64,000 nucleotides of DNA. Origin: Pseudomonas sp. UBA5706 (lineage in GTDB: Bacteria > Pseudomonadota > Gammaproteobacteria > Pseudomonadales > Pseudomonadaceae). Each line of letters opens with the position of its first letter. The stretch's first letter is position 1. The position numbers and the translations under genes are program-made. The notes under the pieces are model-generated. The model made no database searches. It saw nothing but the letters and a program-made list of their open reading frames with translations, and was not told where the DNA came from. The stretch lies in contig NZ_DIHC01000043.1 of assembly GCF_002419965.1 (NCBI RefSeq), forward strand, positions 62,001 to 126,000, in the 5' to 3' direction. Below are positions 9,325 to 17,890 of the stretch, in pieces.

Positions 9325-9558
9325 TCACCGATCATTGTTCTGATAGATGATCTTCTTCGTGCCGTTTTCGCAGGAACCTTTCACCATATTGGGGTCCTTG
9401 GCTTCGTCGTTGCTCACGATCTCCAGCGTATAAGAGCTGACGTTCTGCGCCTGGATCTTGGCTTCGATCTCGGCCTTGAGTTCTTCACAAGGCTTGGGGG
9501 CGGCGAACGCACTGGGGATCAGTGCACCGAGGATCAGGGTTACGGCTAGACGCTTCAT
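9325..9558 (-). CDS. DUF1161 small periplasmic protein (copy 1)
   Basis: A 77-residue secreted protein: signal peptide to about residue 19 (SAFA), then a short domain with two cysteines (KPCEEL and GSCENG) likely to form a disulfide, and a conserved final strand KKIIY. This is the DUF1161 pattern. A second member of the family is encoded at 11620-11844 on the same strand. Function is unknown. A GGAGTC site precedes the ATG. Confidence 0.8.
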   Translation of the reverse strand: MKRLAVTLILGALIPSAFAAPKPCEELKAEIEAKIQAQNVSSYTLEIVSNDEAKDPNMVKGSCENGTKKIIYQNNDR

Positions 9559-9692
9559 GTTCGACTCCTGCGAGGCCGCGCGATACGCAACGGCCTTTCA
9601 TGTGACATTGCTCGCCGCCGCCGGTTCGCTGGCCTCAGAAACGCAGATGACCCGCATAGGCGGGCCATCGGAGTCATGCGGTTGCGAACGGA

Positions 9693-10124
9693 TCAGCTGA
9701 CCAGGGTGGCGTTCAGTGTGATCTTGGCATTCAGCACTTTCGATACCGGGCAGCCTTCTTTGGCTTTGGCGGTCAGTTCATCGAACTGCGCTTGGGTAGC
9801 GCCTGGAATCTTGGCCTTGAGAGTCAGGTGCACAGCAGTAATAGAGAAACCACCATCCACCTGATCCAGTTTCACTTCAGCTTGCGTATCAATGGCGTCG
9901 GCTTTCAAACCGGCGTCGCCGAGAATCATCGACAGGGCCATCGAGAAGCAACCCGCGTGGGCTGCGCCGATCAGTTCTTCCGGGTTGGTGCCCTTGCCGC
10001 CTTCGAAGCGCGCTTTGAAACCGTAGGGCGCTTCACGCAGCACGCCGGTTTCAGTGGAGATGCTACCGGTACCAGACTTCAGGTCACCTTCCCAATGTGC
10101 GGATGCTTTCTTGACGATGCTCAT
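9693..10124 (-). CDS. osmC: OsmC-family peroxiredoxin
   Basis: A 143-residue OsmC/Ohr-fold protein with both redox cysteines, Cys59 (HAGCFSM) and Cys125 (EGCPVSK), that reduces organic hydroperoxides with thiol help. The N-terminal VKKASAHWEGDLKSG and the LREAPYGFKARFEGG segment favour OsmC over Ohr. It is cytoplasmic and probably monocistronic. In relatives OsmC is induced by osmotic and stationary-phase stress; I see no specific operator here. Confidence 0.92.
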   Translation of the reverse strand: MSIVKKASAHWEGDLKSGTGSISTETGVLREAPYGFKARFEGGKGTNPEELIGAAHAGCFSMALSMILGDAGLKADAIDTQAEVKLDQVDGGFSITAVHLTLKAKIPGATQAQFDELTAKAKEGCPVSKVLNAKITLNATLVS

Positions 10125-10413
10125 GGTGTCTCCTCGTGAAAATAAGTGCGATTGGCTCGCACTGGACTAAAAGTGTGAGGAGTGTAGGCGGAACTTAGTT
10201 CCGCGGTTCTCACAGGCCGGCGTTATTTGCTGATTTCTCACCGCGGCAAATCCGACCAAATTAGTAGGAAATTGCTACTTACCCATTGCAACCTGAAAAT
10301 ACGGCTTTATCCTAAAGCCTTAACGCAAATATTTAGGCTTAACGCAGGTACAGCTCTCGCTTTAGGAAGCGTCCGGCGCCCAACCAAGCCCTCAAGAGGA
10401 TCCACCACGGCCT

Positions 10414-11415
10414 ATGAAACGCTTAGCTGATGTGAAGATTTCCACCCTCGACCTGGTGCCGGTTCGCGAAGATAAGGGTACGGCGCAGTCGCTGCGTAAC
10501 TCGCTGGACCTGGCTCAGCATGTCGAAAAATGGGGATACAACCGATTCTGGGTGGCCGAGCACCACAACATGGACGGCATCGCCAGTTCCGCGACGTCGG
10601 TGCTGCTGGCCTACCTGGCAGGTGGCACCTCGACCATTCGCGTAGGTTCGGGAGGCGTCATGCTACCCAACCATGCACCGCTGGTGATCGCCGAGCAGTT
10701 CGGCACCCTGGCCAGCCTCTATCCCGGCCGTATCGATCTCGGGCTGGGCCGCGCACCCGGCTCCGATCAGATGACCGCGCGTGCCTTGCGTCGCGAACGC
10801 TCCGGCAGCGCCGACGATTTCCCCGATGACGTCGCTGAACTCATGAGCTATCTCGGCCCGCGCCAACCGCACCAACGGGTGATCGCCGTACCAGGCACCA
10901 ACACTAACGTGCCGATCTGGCTGCTGGGCTCGAGTCTGTTCAGCGCGCAACTGGCGGGGCAACGTGGTTTGCCGTACGCCTTCGCTTCGCACTTTGCGCC
11001 ACGCTTCATGCATGAGGCGATTCGCGTCTACCGCAGTCACTTCCAGCCCTCAGCCGTGCTCGACAAGCCTTATGTGATGCTCGGTGTGCCGTTGGCCGCC
11101 GCCGATACCGACGAGCGCGCCGAATACCTGGCGACCTCGGTGTATCAACGAATCCTGAGCTTGATCCGCGGACAAAGCCTGATGCAGAAGCCACCGGTTG
11201 AGAGCATGAACGGCCTATGGCTGCCCCATGAGCGCGATGCGGTCATGGATTTCTTTGGTATTGCCATGGTCGGCAGTCCTCAAAAGATTCGCGCCAAGCT
11301 GGATGTGCTGCTGGAGCAAACCGACGCCGATGAACTGATTTTTACCTGTGACATGTATGAACATGCAGATCGGCTGCGCTCGTATGAGATTCTGGCGCAG
11401 GTGGCCCGCAGCTGA
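10414..11415 (+). CDS. Luciferase-like (LLM class) flavin-dependent oxidoreductase
   Basis: A 333-residue TIM-barrel protein of the bacterial-luciferase family, YhbW-like branch. Features include the N-terminal LDLVPVREDKG, the FWVAEHHN motif, GGVMLPNHAPLVIAEQFGTL and the GRIDLGLGRAPG segment typical of group 1 flavin-dependent monooxygenases that use reduced FMN. The substrate is not predictable. The preceding 270 bp are comparatively AT-rich and should contain its promoter. ATG 10414 follows GAGGATCC at a reasonable spacing. Confidence 0.88.
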   Translation: MKRLADVKISTLDLVPVREDKGTAQSLRNSLDLAQHVEKWGYNRFWVAEHHNMDGIASSATSVLLAYLAGGTSTIRVGSGGVMLPNHAPLVIAEQFGTLASLYPGRIDLGLGRAPGSDQMTARALRRERSGSADDFPDDVAELMSYLGPRQPHQRVIAVPGTNTNVPIWLLGSSLFSAQLAGQRGLPYAFASHFAPRFMHEAIRVYRSHFQPSAVLDKPYVMLGVPLAAADTDERAEYLATSVYQRILSLIRGQSLMQKPPVESMNGLWLPHERDAVMDFFGIAMVGSPQKIRAKLDVLLEQTDADELIFTCDMYEHADRLRSYEILAQVARS

Positions 11416-11573
11416 GTCAAACGCAGACGCGAGCAAGTCCCTGAGCCTGGGCAACCTTCCATGTCGGCAGTGGCACGCATGTGCACGCTACCCTCGGCAA
11501 ACCGTATGTGACAGCGGTAGGCGCGCACGGCTGGCGGCTCGCGGTCGCTTTAGGCCGCAGCCAAACCACCTCC

Positions 11574-11606
11574 AAAAAAAACCGACGCCTATGCGTCGGT
11601 TTTTTA
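11574..11606. terminator. Bidirectional rho-independent terminator
   Basis: Perfect 8 bp stem ACCGACGC/GCGTCGGT with a CTAT loop at 11581-11600, flanked by an A run on the left and a T run on the right. It can end transcripts from the DUF1161 gene (minus strand, stop at 11620) and from the monooxygenase gene on the plus strand. Confidence 0.9.
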
Positions 11607-11619
11607 TCACGGGGCCGAA

Positions 11620-11844
11620 TCAGCCGCGTTTGTAAACCAGTTCCTTGGTACCACCTTCACACGTACCGACGACTTTGCCATCGGCAGCGCTGCCCTTATC
11701 CACAGCTTCCAGTGTGTAGGAAGAGGCACCGTTGGCCTTGATCTTCGCATCGATATCCGCCTTCACGTCATCGCACGATTTCCCGGCTGCCATGGTAGTG
11801 CCCGCAATGCTCAACAACCCTACAGCCAAAAGAATCTTCTTCAT
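11620..11844 (-). CDS. DUF1161 small periplasmic protein (copy 2)
   Basis: A 74-residue paralogue of the protein at 9325-9558. The signal peptide ends at about residue 19 (TMAA), followed by KSCDDVKADIDAKI, a second Cys in GTCEGG and the terminal strand KELVYKRG. The same two-cysteine arrangement is kept. Function unknown. It ends 14 bp before the strong terminator, so it is transcribed alone. Confidence 0.82.
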   Translation of the reverse strand: MKKILLAVGLLSIAGTTMAAGKSCDDVKADIDAKIKANGASSYTLEAVDKGSAADGKVVGTCEGGTKELVYKRG

Positions 11845-11986
11845 CGGTCACACTCCCTCGTCAGGCGCTTTTCAGGCGTATAAGGCCGCTTGAAAGAAGC
11901 GGCCTGGCACATGATCCTCGTGTCGCGTTTACGACAGCGCGGTATGTATAGCGAAGGTTGTGGCATTCAGCCAGCTTAAAAGTTCA

Positions 11987-12202
11987 TCAGCTGTCTTCGA
12001 GACGGAAACCTACTTTGAGGGTGACCTGAAAATGCTCGACCTTGCCGTCCTTGATATGGCCTCGCGTTTCGAGCACTTCGAACCACTCCATCAGCTTCAC
12101 GGTTTCAGCCGCTCGGGCAATTGCATTCTGGATCGCGTCGTCAATGCTGGTGGTCGACGAGCCGACCAGTTCAAGCAGCTTGTAGGTGTGATGGTCAGAC
12201 AT
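11987..12202 (-). CDS. Dodecin (flavin-storage protein)
   Basis: A 71-residue dodecin: a small beta-alpha-beta-beta protein that forms a hollow dodecamer binding flavins. The characteristic SSTTSIDDAIQNAIARA helix and the VKLMEWFEVLETRG segment with the aromatic residue (Trp40) that stacks on the isoalloxazine ring are present, as is the closing VTLKVGFRLED strand. It buffers free flavin. Single gene with GGAGAAC ahead of ATG. Confidence 0.92.
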   Translation of the reverse strand: MSDHHTYKLLELVGSSTTSIDDAIQNAIARAAETVKLMEWFEVLETRGHIKDGKVEHFQVTLKVGFRLEDS

Positions 12203-12380
12203 GGCAGTTCTCCAAGTGGTCTCAATAGGCGTAGCAGCAAATTTGCTCTCTACGTCTGTCGTGGAAAGCGCCCGAAAAGTTCACAAAGAAAAACGGGGTC
12301 TGCGAATCCACACTGCACTTTCTCAAAACCCTGTAGTCGGAACCAACACACGCCACTCATCACTGCAGGAGAGTCACACC

Positions 12381-12707
12381 ATGGCATTCACGTCATCCCG
12401 TAAAGCGTCTTTGCAAAGTATGGAAGCTGAGATCGAAAGTCTGCTCAAGTCGTTGGAGAGCTTGAAGTCGGACGCTTCGGACGAGTCGCGCAAGACCCTG
12501 AAGACCCTCAAAGCCAATGCCGAAAGCGCGCTGAGCCATTCGCGCAGCCTGTTGAGCGATGTCTATGAAGACGTCAAGGATAAGACTCGCGAAACCAGCC
12601 TGGCTACACGTGATTATGCACAGGAACACCCTTGGACCACGGCCGGGGTCGCCGTCGGTGCGGTCGGTCTGCTGGCCGCTTATCTGCTGTGCAAACGCAG
12701 CAACTGA
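12381..12707 (+). CDS. DUF883 (ElaB/YqjD-type) membrane-anchored helical protein
   Basis: A 108-residue protein from ATG 12381, preceded by AGGAGAG. The body (residues 10-80) is a heptad-like amphipathic helix rich in Ser, Lys, Glu and Leu; residues 85-104 form one C-terminal transmembrane helix with a Gly/Ala-rich face, ending CKRSN. E. coli ElaB and YqjD have this layout and bind ribosomes at the inner membrane in stationary phase; whether this one does is inferred only. Its stop abuts the trpI stop (12707/12708). Confidence 0.85.
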   Translation: MAFTSSRKASLQSMEAEIESLLKSLESLKSDASDESRKTLKTLKANAESALSHSRSLLSDVYEDVKDKTRETSLATRDYAQEHPWTTAGVAVGAVGLLAAYLLCKRSN

Positions 12708-13607
12708 TCAGGCCTGACCTGAACGTCCAAGCTCTTGCCTGAGCCATTGAGCCAGTTGCAGGGCACGTCCGTCAGCGGCACGTTTAGGAACCCATAACGC
12801 CAGTTGCGCCGGGGTTTTAGTAAACCCCCATGGCGCAGCGAGGCGTCCTGCCTTCAGGTCGTCGGCCACCAGTTGTTCAGGTGCGATGGCAATTCCCAAC
12901 CCCGCAACAGCGGCCTCCAGCAAGTAATACAGATGCTCGAATCCTTGACCATAACTCAATGCGTCGGGCTCGATGCCGTTCTGTTTCGCCCAACTCGGCC
13001 AGGCCTGCAAGCGCGACAGGGTTTGCAGCAACGGCTCATTTAACAGCGCCTGTAACGGCGCGTGGCTCAATGCCTCGAACCGCGCAAACCGTGGACTTAG
13101 CACAGGCCCTATGCGCTCGCTCGCCAACTCGAAGACCTGCATGTCAGCAGGCCAGGGCGGTTCGGCGAACACTAACAACGCATCCAGGCCAGGACGTCGA
13201 GGGTCGAGATCGCCTTCACCGGCCGACAGATGCAAGCGCAAATCCGGCAAATCGGCGTTCAGCCGTCCCAATCGCGGGATGAACCAGCGCGCCAGCAAAC
13301 TGCCTGAGCAGCCCAGTACGAAAGGCGCATCGGCGCCGCCTCGGCTCAACTCTGCACATACGCTACGTAGTCGGTCGAAGGCCTCGCCAGTCGCATCACG
13401 CAGCCTGACACCGGCATCTGTGAGTTTAAGGCCTCGACCTTCCTTAGCGAAAAGTGGCACGCCCACGTGCTCTTCCAGTACTTTAAGCTGACGACTCACG
13501 GCGCCATGGGTAACGTGCAACTGCGCGGCCGCAAGGCTGACGCTATTCAGGCGGGCAGCGGCTTCGAAAGCCCGCAAGGCGTTCAACGGAGGAAGGTCCC
13601 GGCTCAT
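12708..13607 (-). CDS. trpI: LysR-type regulator of trpBA
   Basis: A 299-residue LysR-type regulator: winged helix-turn-helix in residues 8-65 (LRAFEAAARLNSVSLAAAQL...GAVSRQLK) and a periplasmic-binding-like effector domain after it. It is divergent from trpBA with a 125 bp shared control region, the classic Pseudomonas arrangement in which TrpI activates trpBA in response to indoleglycerol phosphate. The effector is known for P. aeruginosa and P. putida TrpI and assumed here. The assignment rests on context plus family. Confidence 0.9.
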   Translation of the reverse strand: MSRDLPPLNALRAFEAAARLNSVSLAAAQLHVTHGAVSRQLKVLEEHVGVPLFAKEGRGLKLTDAGVRLRDATGEAFDRLRSVCAELSRGGADAPFVLGCSGSLLARWFIPRLGRLNADLPDLRLHLSAGEGDLDPRRPGLDALLVFAEPPWPADMQVFELASERIGPVLSPRFARFEALSHAPLQALLNEPLLQTLSRLQAWPSWAKQNGIEPDALSYGQGFEHLYYLLEAAVAGLGIAIAPEQLVADDLKAGRLAAPWGFTKTPAQLALWVPKRAADGRALQLAQWLRQELGRSGQA

Positions 13608-13732
13608 GGCATCTGTGAGTTTTTATGACAGGTTGCGGCGATCTTATCGGTTTTCATAGGCCTTTGCGCTGGTTAAAGTGGGTTCACTGCCTCAACGGCT
13701 TACCCTATTTCGTCACTTCGGAGGTCTTCAGC
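13608..13732. promoter_or_regulatory. trpI-trpB divergent control region
   Basis: The 125 bp between the two start codons must contain both promoters and the TrpI sites. Half-site-like tracts (TTATCGGTTTTCATAG near 13645) fit a loose T-N11-A LysR pattern, but I cannot fix the operators from one sequence. GGAGG at about 13720 is the trpB ribosome site. Confidence 0.5.
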
Positions 13733-14953
13733 ATGACCCAGACCCAATATCGCAACGGCCCGGACGCCCGCGGCATGTTCGGCGCGTTCGGCGGCCGCTA
13801 TGTCGCCGAAACCTTGATGCCACTGATCCTTGACCTGAGCCGTGAGTACGAAGCGGCGAAAGAAGACCCTGCGTTTCTCAAGGAACTGGCCTATTTCCAG
13901 CGCGACTACGTTGGGCGTCCGAGCCCGCTGTATTTTGCCGAGCGTCTGACCGAGCATTGCGGCGGTGCCAAGATCTACCTCAAGCGCGAAGAGCTGAACC
14001 ACACCGGCGCCCACAAGATCAACAACTGCATCGGGCAGATTCTGCTGGCACGGCGCATGGGCAAGAAACGCATCATTGCCGAAACCGGCGCTGGCATGCA
14101 CGGCGTGGCCACCGCCACCGTGGCCGCGCGTTTTGGTCTGGAATGCGTGATCTACATGGGCACCACCGATATCGAGCGCCAGCAGGCGAACGTGTTTCGC
14201 ATGAAGCTGCTGGGCGCCACCGTGATCCCGGTCGTTGCCGGCACCGGCACCCTGAAAGACGCAATGAACGAAGCGCTGCGTGACTGGGTGACCAACGTCG
14301 ACAGCACTTTTTACCTGATCGGTACCGTGGCCGGGCCACACCCTTATCCGGCGATGGTTCGTGACTTCCAGGCCGTCATCGGCAAGGAAACCCGCCAGCA
14401 ACTGCAAGAGCAGGAGGGCCGCCTGCCCGACAGCCTGGTGGCGTGCATCGGCGGCGGTTCGAATGCGATGGGCCTGTTCCACCCGTTCCTGGACGACACC
14501 AGCGTGCGCATCATTGGTGTCGAAGCGGCTGGCCACGGCATTGAAACCGGCAAACACGCAGCGAGCCTAAACGGCGGCGTACCGGGCGTGCTGCATGGCA
14601 ACCGCACCTTCCTGCTGCAGGATGACGACGGCCAGATCATCGATGCCCACTCGATTTCTGCCGGTCTGGACTATCCAGGTATCGGACCGGAGCATGCCTG
14701 GTTGCACGATATCGGTCGTGTCGAATACACCTCGGTCACCGATAACGAAGCCTTGGCCGCTTTCCACCAGTGCTGCCGTCTGGAGGGCATCATCCCGGCG
14801 CTGGAAAGTGCCCATGCCCTGGCTGAAGTGCTCAAACGCGCCCCGACATTGCCCAAGGATCACCTGATGGTGGTCAACCTGTCCGGTCGCGGCGACAAGG
14901 ACATGCAAACCGTCATGCATCATCTGGATCTGTCCAAGCAGGAGAAACACTGA
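13733..14953 (+). CDS. trpB: Tryptophan synthase beta chain
   Basis: A 406-residue PLP enzyme that condenses indole with serine to make tryptophan. The PLP lysine lies in NHTGAHKINNC (Lys95), the phosphate-binding GGGSNAMG loop and the ETGAGMHG segment are intact. ATG 13733 follows a strong GGAGG; longer readings to 13625 add a non-homologous leader over the control region. Its stop overlaps the trpA start (TGATG), so the alpha and beta chains are translationally coupled, as suits an alpha2beta2 complex. Confidence 0.97.
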   Translation: MTQTQYRNGPDARGMFGAFGGRYVAETLMPLILDLSREYEAAKEDPAFLKELAYFQRDYVGRPSPLYFAERLTEHCGGAKIYLKREELNHTGAHKINNCIGQILLARRMGKKRIIAETGAGMHGVATATVAARFGLECVIYMGTTDIERQQANVFRMKLLGATVIPVVAGTGTLKDAMNEALRDWVTNVDSTFYLIGTVAGPHPYPAMVRDFQAVIGKETRQQLQEQEGRLPDSLVACIGGGSNAMGLFHPFLDDTSVRIIGVEAAGHGIETGKHAASLNGGVPGVLHGNRTFLLQDDDGQIIDAHSISAGLDYPGIGPEHAWLHDIGRVEYTSVTDNEALAAFHQCCRLEGIIPALESAHALAEVLKRAPTLPKDHLMVVNLSGRGDKDMQTVMHHLDLSKQEKH

Positions 14954-15765
14954 TGAGCCGCCTGCAAACCCGTTTTGCCGAGTTGAAAGAGCAGGACCGT
15001 GCAGCCCTGGTGACATTTATCACCGCTGGCGACCCGTCTTACACCACCTCTCTGGCGATCCTTAAGGGTCTGCCCAAAGCCGGTGCTGATGTGATCGAGC
15101 TGGGCATGCCGTTCACTGATCCGATGGCCGATGGGCCAGCGATCCAGCTGGCGAACATTCGCGCACTGGACGCCAAGCAGAATCTGGCGAAAACCCTGCA
15201 AATGGTGCGCGAGTTCCGCGCTGAGGACAGCAGCACACCTTTGGTGCTGATGGGCTACTACAACCCGATTCACAACTACGGCGTCGAGCGCTTCATCTCT
15301 GAAGCTCATGAGTCGGGCGTCGATGGCCTGATCGTGGTCGATCTGCCGCCCGAGCATAACGGCGAGTTGTGCGACCCTGCTCAGAGCGCTGGGCTGGACT
15401 TCATCCGCCTGACCACGCCAACTACCGATGACATTCGTCTGCCGACCGTGCTCAATGGCAGTTCAGGCTTCATCTACTACGTGTCGGTCGCCGGTGTGAC
15501 CGGTGCGGGCTCGGCCACCATCGATCACGTCAAGGAAGCGGTGGCACGGCTGCGTCGTCACTCTGATTTGCCGATCAGCGTCGGTTTCGGGATTCGCACG
15601 CCGGAGCAGGCGGCGGCCATCGCCAGGGTTGCCGATGGTGTGGTCGTCGGCTCTGCGCTGATCGATCACATCGCCAACGCGCAGTCCGCTGATGAGGCTG
15701 TCAGCAACGTGCTGCAACTGTGTTCGCAACTGTCCGAAGGTGTTCGTAAGGCACGTGTGTCCTGA
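14953..15765 (+). CDS. trpA: Tryptophan synthase alpha chain
   Basis: A 270-residue TIM-barrel subunit that cleaves indoleglycerol phosphate to indole, which is channelled to TrpB. Catalytic Glu49 (VIELGMPFTD) and Asp60 (DPMADGP) are present, together with the phosphate-binding GFGIRTPEQ loop near the C-terminus. It starts inside the trpB stop codon. A strong terminator follows 60 bp after the stop, so trpBA is a two-gene operon. Confidence 0.97.
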   Translation: MSRLQTRFAELKEQDRAALVTFITAGDPSYTTSLAILKGLPKAGADVIELGMPFTDPMADGPAIQLANIRALDAKQNLAKTLQMVREFRAEDSSTPLVLMGYYNPIHNYGVERFISEAHESGVDGLIVVDLPPEHNGELCDPAQSAGLDFIRLTTPTTDDIRLPTVLNGSSGFIYYVSVAGVTGAGSATIDHVKEAVARLRRHSDLPISVGFGIRTPEQAAAIARVADGVVVGSALIDHIANAQSADEAVSNVLQLCSQLSEGVRKARVS

Positions 15766-15825
15766 AGGTAAAGTTCCTGATACAGAGGAATCTAAGTCTT
15801 CGTTAGCAGACTAATCAGTACAGCC

Positions 15826-15860
15826 AAGGGGTTCAGGACCTGAGTTCTGAACCCCTTTTT
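15826..15860 (+). terminator. Rho-independent terminator of trpBA
   Basis: An 11 bp perfect stem (AAGGGGTTCAG / CTGAACCCCTT, 15826-15836 with 15847-15857), 10-base loop, then TTT. It closes the trpBA operon before the next gene's start at 15892. Confidence 0.9.
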
Positions 15861-15891
15861 GCTAACTCGAATTCGCTCAGGAGCGCGCTAC

Positions 15892-16401
15892 ATGAAAGTC
15901 TCGAATCGTTTGATCGCCGGGTTGGGCGTGTTGATGCTCAGCGCCAGCGCGCTGGTTCAGGCCGCACCACCGGATCAACGCGGCGGCGATGACAATGGCC
16001 CGGGCCAGCATCAGGACAACGGCCAGCAAGGCGGTCCGCAGGGCGATCGCGGCAATGGCAATAACAACGGCAACGGCAACGAACATCGCAACGAACCGCG
16101 TGCCGATAACCGTGACAACAATCAGCGTGGCGGCCGTCCTCCTGCTGACTTCGGCGACGTGCGCCGGACCATCACCGAACACCGTGAAGTCATCGGTCGC
16201 GGTCAGCCGCTGCCCCCTGGCGTCCACATCTCGAAAGGCCACCCGCTGCCACGCGGTTACGGTCGTCGCCTGGACCAACGCTCACTGCAATACCTGCCTC
16301 AATACGATGGCTACGAATGGCGCCGCCTGGGCCCGGACGTTGTGCTGATCGCAATCGGCAGCGGCATCGTTTATGAAATCCTGGATGGCGTGCTGAATTA
16401 A
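15892..16401 (+). CDS. RcnB-family exported protein with Asn/Gly-rich linker
   Basis: A 169-residue protein from ATG 15892 (AGGAG at about 15879-15883). Signal peptide to residue 24 (VQA), then a low-complexity stretch of about 60 residues rich in Gly, Asn, Gln, Asp and Arg, then an RcnB-like domain (HISKGHPLPRGYGRRL, YDGYEWRRLGPDVVLI) ending in a hydrophobic strand. E. coli RcnB is a periplasmic protein in nickel/cobalt homeostasis, and CigR is a related membrane protein; no metal role can be shown here. The linker length is likely variable between strains. Confidence 0.8.
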   Translation: MKVSNRLIAGLGVLMLSASALVQAAPPDQRGGDDNGPGQHQDNGQQGGPQGDRGNGNNNGNGNEHRNEPRADNRDNNQRGGRPPADFGDVRRTITEHREVIGRGQPLPPGVHISKGHPLPRGYGRRLDQRSLQYLPQYDGYEWRRLGPDVVLIAIGSGIVYEILDGVLN

Positions 16402-16450
16402 GAGCCCCTCTGGATCGCGTCCGCCCTGCACGTGAGATGGGCGCAAAATC

Positions 16451-16478
16451 TGCAGGAGCGCGCTTGCCCGCGAACGCG
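16451..16478. repeat. REP-like extragenic element
   Basis: The sequence TGCAGGAGCGCGCTTGCCCG followed by CGAACGCG is a familiar Pseudomonas extragenic repeat core. It lies between the RcnB-like gene and the unknown gene, which are convergent. Related cores occur at 31221, 32981 and twice in the qor-tsaC spacer. Confidence 0.6.
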
Positions 16479-16561
16479 TTGTTTCAGTCAGTGCAAATCG
16501 CGATGACTCACCACCTTTCGTGATCAAGCGCGCTTCAAATAAGGATCAGTAGTTAGTCACA

Positions 16562-17209
16562 TCACTCTAGCCAGAAAACTGGCCCACGCCCCCCTCCACC
16601 GCTTTGTTCATATCCACTTCCGGGATGACCCCTATGGGTCGTCGGCGGGGGAAGGCGTGGCCTCTTGCGAGGTTTACGTACAGGGTGGACTGGTAATCGC
16701 GGCGGCGCGGGTATTGGAGGCGGTGGCGTAGTAGCGGCATTTGGCACTGGCAGCAGAGTTGCTGCGGGTGCGGGCCCTAGGACGGTGTTGGTAATATCTT
16801 TAAAAAGATTATCGACTCGATCAACGATCATTCCAGTGGCACTGCTCCCAACTGCCGTAAATGTTGATGGTGTGTCTACTCGTGAACGCCAGCTATGAGT
16901 AACAGCTTTCACATCCGCGTTACCCATCACTGAAGCAGTTGCCATAAAAGTCTCTGTCTTTATGAAGATCAAAACTTCTGCGACAGGATCACCTGCGGAT
17001 TCAAGAATTTCAGTCCAATATCGCTCCCTTATTTCATCATTTGCCATGACGTTGAAAACTGAATTCAGCGTCCAAGCGTCCGGGACAAACCCGAGACTTG
17101 GGAAAACATTGTTGTGCACATCCCATGCCTCACGATGATTTATATCTCTGTTGACTACGCCTTGACTGTTGTACTGGGCGTAAAGCTTATCGAGGTAACC
17201 CTGAGCCAT
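16562..17209 (-). CDS. Unknown protein, probably frameshifted gene in AT-rich islet
   Basis: The longest ATG-started frame gives 215 residues. Residues 1-150 look like a real protein (YLDKLYAQYNSQGVVNRD, then WTEILESAGDPVAEVLIF) but match nothing I recognise. The same frame is open upstream to about 17347 and reads PFSDHTIRWVYDR just before the ATG, with no start codon, so the true N-terminus is probably longer. A GGAGGG-ATC-ATG start at 17319 lies in another frame. At the 3' end this frame turns into a proline/arginine-rich tail with rare codons, while another frame (16695-16567) has normal codon use. Both ends therefore suggest frameshifts. No signal peptide is seen. Confidence 0.45.
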   Translation of the reverse strand: MAQGYLDKLYAQYNSQGVVNRDINHREAWDVHNNVFPSLGFVPDAWTLNSVFNVMANDEIRERYWTEILESAGDPVAEVLIFIKTETFMATASVMGNADVKAVTHSWRSRVDTPSTFTAVGSSATGMIVDRVDNLFKDITNTVLGPAPAATLLPVPNAATTPPPPIPAPPRLPVHPVRKPRKRPRLPPPTTHRGHPGSGYEQSGGGGRGPVFWLE

Positions 17210-17319
17210 GCGATCATAAACCCAGCGGATTGTATGATCTGAAAATGGGCGGCCGTCACGCTGCGCTGTAAGCTCAGGAAGTTCACTGCCGCGGAGCCTG
17301 AGAGCGAATTGGCATCCAT

Positions 17320-17890
17320 GATCCCTCCAGCGAGTACTGCCTACTTATACCCGTATGTTTGCAGGACGTTATGCATAGCACCTGGCGAGTCATATACCCG
17401 CAAGATGTTCAACATATCAAGATCGATTTATTTAGATAGTTAGGCGTCAGTATTCCAACTTTCAAAAAGATGATAGTTATATAAACCAAAAGGCACTGTA
17501 GCACCCAAAAAAGATGAGCAATATGTAAGCAACCAAAACCAACCTGCAGACATTAAGAAAGAGAATAATGATTCTCCTGCTTACCCGCTCTGCCAGCCAT
17601 CGCCAAGTCGTCGTTAAATACACTCTTATATTTAAGAGCGCCGTTGTTAGAAAATTACGCATAGTGAAGTTCCGACAAAAAATACCGACTTAGACAAAAG
17701 AGCATAGACTCGATCTAATTCTTCTACACAAACTACAGAAGTGAATTAACCGTAAACCGATGGCCAAGTAAACTGCAATACATCTGATAAAGTTGTAGGA
17801 ACCTTCTGGACTGCTAAGATGCTAACGAGACAGCACAGCATTTGATTGATTGGGCATACATCAAACGTTGGCGCATTTTTAATAGCTTAC
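17320..17890. other. AT-rich spacer of the 16.6-17.9 kb islet
   Basis: About 570 bp, clearly more AT-rich than its surroundings, separating the unknown gene from the choline-sulfate regulator. The only candidate gene is a 61-codon minus-strand ORF listed separately. I see no transposase, tRNA or direct repeats at the edges. Confidence 0.5.
17477..17662 (-). CDS. Possible small membrane protein
   Basis: A 61-residue ORF with a basic N-terminal half and one strongly hydrophobic helix (residues about 34-58: IILFLNVCRLVLVAYILLIF). The ribosome site is weak (CGGAAC, spacing 6), and base composition alone makes hydrophobic ORFs likely in AT-rich DNA. It lies upstream of the unknown gene on the same strand. 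Function unknown; it may not be a gene. Confidence 0.25.
   Translation of the reverse strand: MRNFLTTALLNIRVYLTTTWRWLAERVSRRIIILFLNVCRLVLVAYILLIFFGCYSAFWFI

Noticed and set aside
17155..17319. 54-codon ORF MDANSLSGSAAVNF with a good ribosome site
   Set aside because: It overlaps the unknown gene in another frame and its second half looks like a shadow; more likely the original start of that gene before a frameshift.
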